This document shows positions 37,227 through 38,743 of a stretch of DNA of 38,743 bases, one piece after another (position 1 is the first letter of the stretch; each line of letters opens with the position of its first letter). Source of the DNA: Chara braunii (Eukaryota; Streptophyta; Charophyceae; Charales; Characeae); assembly GCA_003427395.1 (NCBI GenBank), contig BFEA01001010.1, positions 205,844 to 244,586 on the forward strand. Reading direction: 5' to 3'. The notes beneath the pieces were generated by a model, which saw only the letters and a list, made by a program, of their open reading frames with translations, made no database searches and was not told the origin of the DNA. A program made the translations under genes and the position numbers.

Positions 37227-37794
37227 CACGCCCAGTGCACTTGGAGGTGTTTGTGCATGTTGGTTGTGATAGAGACGGCTATGGGGTGCGCGCTTCCCAG
37301 GGGCGTGTTTTGGGGGTGAGGGGAGAGCGTGTGGAGAATCGTGCGGAATTGGCCAAATGGATTGCGAAGAGGTGGCATGCATGGCGCACTTGCATCAGCA
37401 GCACACAGAATGCCCACTGTCAGCGGCCAGAGATGTATCATAAGAAACAACAAAGCACTGAAGGAGGCATTATTATTTGCCAATGACGCGATGCCAGGGG
37501 TCTTCAAATCCGCCTGGCGCCTGGCGGACAGGCCATGACACAGTGTACGTCAGGAGACATCATTCTCGCATATCTGCAAACTCTGCAGGCTGTGAGTGAG
37601 CGAAAGGATGTGCCCTTGGCCCTCCGGATAATACGGGCTACAGGGGAGTGGCAGTGAGGGGGGAAAGGAGGCCAGTGGAGCTCGTGGGCTGTGGAAGGTA
37701 ACCAAGGAGAAGACACATACTGCTGCAGCCCTAGCATTCCCAACCTTGTATACAGTATAGAACTTTATGGCTCGAGCTGCCCATTGGATGCAGT

Positions 37795-37824
37795 TTCTCT
37801 CTCCCCCCCCCCCCCCCCCCTCCC

Positions 37825-37868
<44 letters not shown>
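37795..37868. repeat. C-run and (CT)n microsatellite
   Basis: About 18 C then CT units with the pyrimidines on +. It is the only long CT run on + in the window and lies beyond the E2F coding end. Confidence 0.97.
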
Positions 37869-37870
<2 letters not shown>

Positions 37871-38743
37871 AACGGTTGTGCTGGCCGCTACGCCTGAACC
37901 ATGCTGAAGTGATTATGAATGAAAATGGTGGTTTCAGTGGGGGAGATGTACAAGATTTGTGGAGCGCTGAAGAAAGGATCTGAGAATAATGATGATGTTA
38001 ATTCCTTCATTATTATTTGTCAGGGTCGTTTTAATGGATTGTGAAAGGGGGAGCAGAAGGATCGAGCGAGCAGTATGGTATGGTTAGAATCAGGCTTGTT
38101 TGGAGGGTCTGTAGGTGGGTGCCCTGAGGCATGGTATATATAAAAGCATATATTCAGTATATATGTTTATGCATGTATGGACGTATATCCATCTCAATCC
38201 TTTCTGGCTCAACACTGGTCCGCTGTTCGGTGATCGATTGAACTGTCTAGATTGGATTGGATTGGATTTTATTCGACTGGATTGGATGAATCTTCTCATG
38301 AATTGCATCCAAGTTCCAGCATATGCATCCAGAGGATTGTGCACATTAGCGAGAGACCAGCTATCGCGTCTCATTCCAGGCTGGGAAAATAGTAGTTGTG
38401 ACAAGAAATCTCAGATCTGTCAATTGCACTACCATCCATTTTGTGTATTGTCAACTGTGGGTAAAGCTGTCATACAGGCCCACGTTTGCGATTTTGTTCA
38501 TATTCATGATTCACTCAGATTCAGTGAAATGGACTCCATTGGGTCCTTATGAATGAACCGTACATGTCAAGCGGGACGAGAGTTGGGAGTGGGAAAAGGG
38601 AAAAGAGGCAGGCAATGAATAACTCGCCAGGCTGCTGGATGAACAACATCAAATGTTGGGCAGAATCCTCAATGATGATTTTGACTCTGCCATGAATAGG
38701 CCTTATGAATGAACCAGCTCATTCTGCGTGTGGTCTTCATGTC

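Larger units (their letters stand above)
36017..38743. other. Downstream flank of the E2F gene, possible 3' UTR at start
   Basis: No further gene was recognised. It holds a TTCTGTTCTGT-rich stretch (36560-36665), a CTC run (36881-36900), a 150-bp tandem duplication (36921-37226), a C/CT run (37795-37868) and an unremarkable end. No polyadenylation site could be fixed. Confidence 0.65.

Overview
The window looks like one large-intron nuclear gene from a streptophyte (plant-lineage) genome, probably a charophyte alga such as Chara. This rests on a plant-type E2F transcription factor spread over at least 24 kb in small exons, a Ty3/gypsy chromovirus primed by initiator-Met tRNA, a tRNA-derived SINE with a T tail, and heavy microsatellite load. 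The genus is an inference. Short N runs show it is part of a draft assembly.

The only host gene recognised is on the + strand. Eight exons (11946-11998, 17548-17598, 18532-18580, 19463-19528, 25249-25325, 26909-27182, 32135-32195, 35868-36016) splice into one open frame of 780 nt ending in TAG. They encode the dimerisation coiled coil, the marked box and the C-terminal RBR-binding tail of an E2F protein. The DNA-binding exons were not found and probably lie upstream of the window. Everything else in 1-36016 is therefore probably intron.

Region by region: 1-1124 holds a (GA)n tract and a short minisatellite. 1125-10579 is a complete but dead Ty3/gypsy element on the - strand, with LTRs, PBS, PPT and a 4-bp target duplication. 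10580-17547 holds a U6-derived copy and several tandem duplications. 17548-19528 holds three closely spaced E2F exons. 19529-25248 is a repeat-rich intron with tandem tRNA-like boxes, a SINE with a perfect 17-bp target duplication, three U6-derived copies inside a pyrimidine/purine-rich block, and a strong foldback. 25326-26908 holds a solo LTR of a related family in the opposite orientation. 27183-35867 holds (GA)n tracts, a three-copy dispersed repeat, tRNA-like sequences, a 36-bp minisatellite and a palindromic MITE-like element. 36017-38743 is the downstream flank, with a tandem duplication and simple repeats.

The best candidate for something undescribed is a composite repeat seen four times. 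A U6 snRNA-like head is followed on its 3' side by an A-rich stretch and then a GAGGAGG-type purine tail. This suggests a U6-derived retroposon family.
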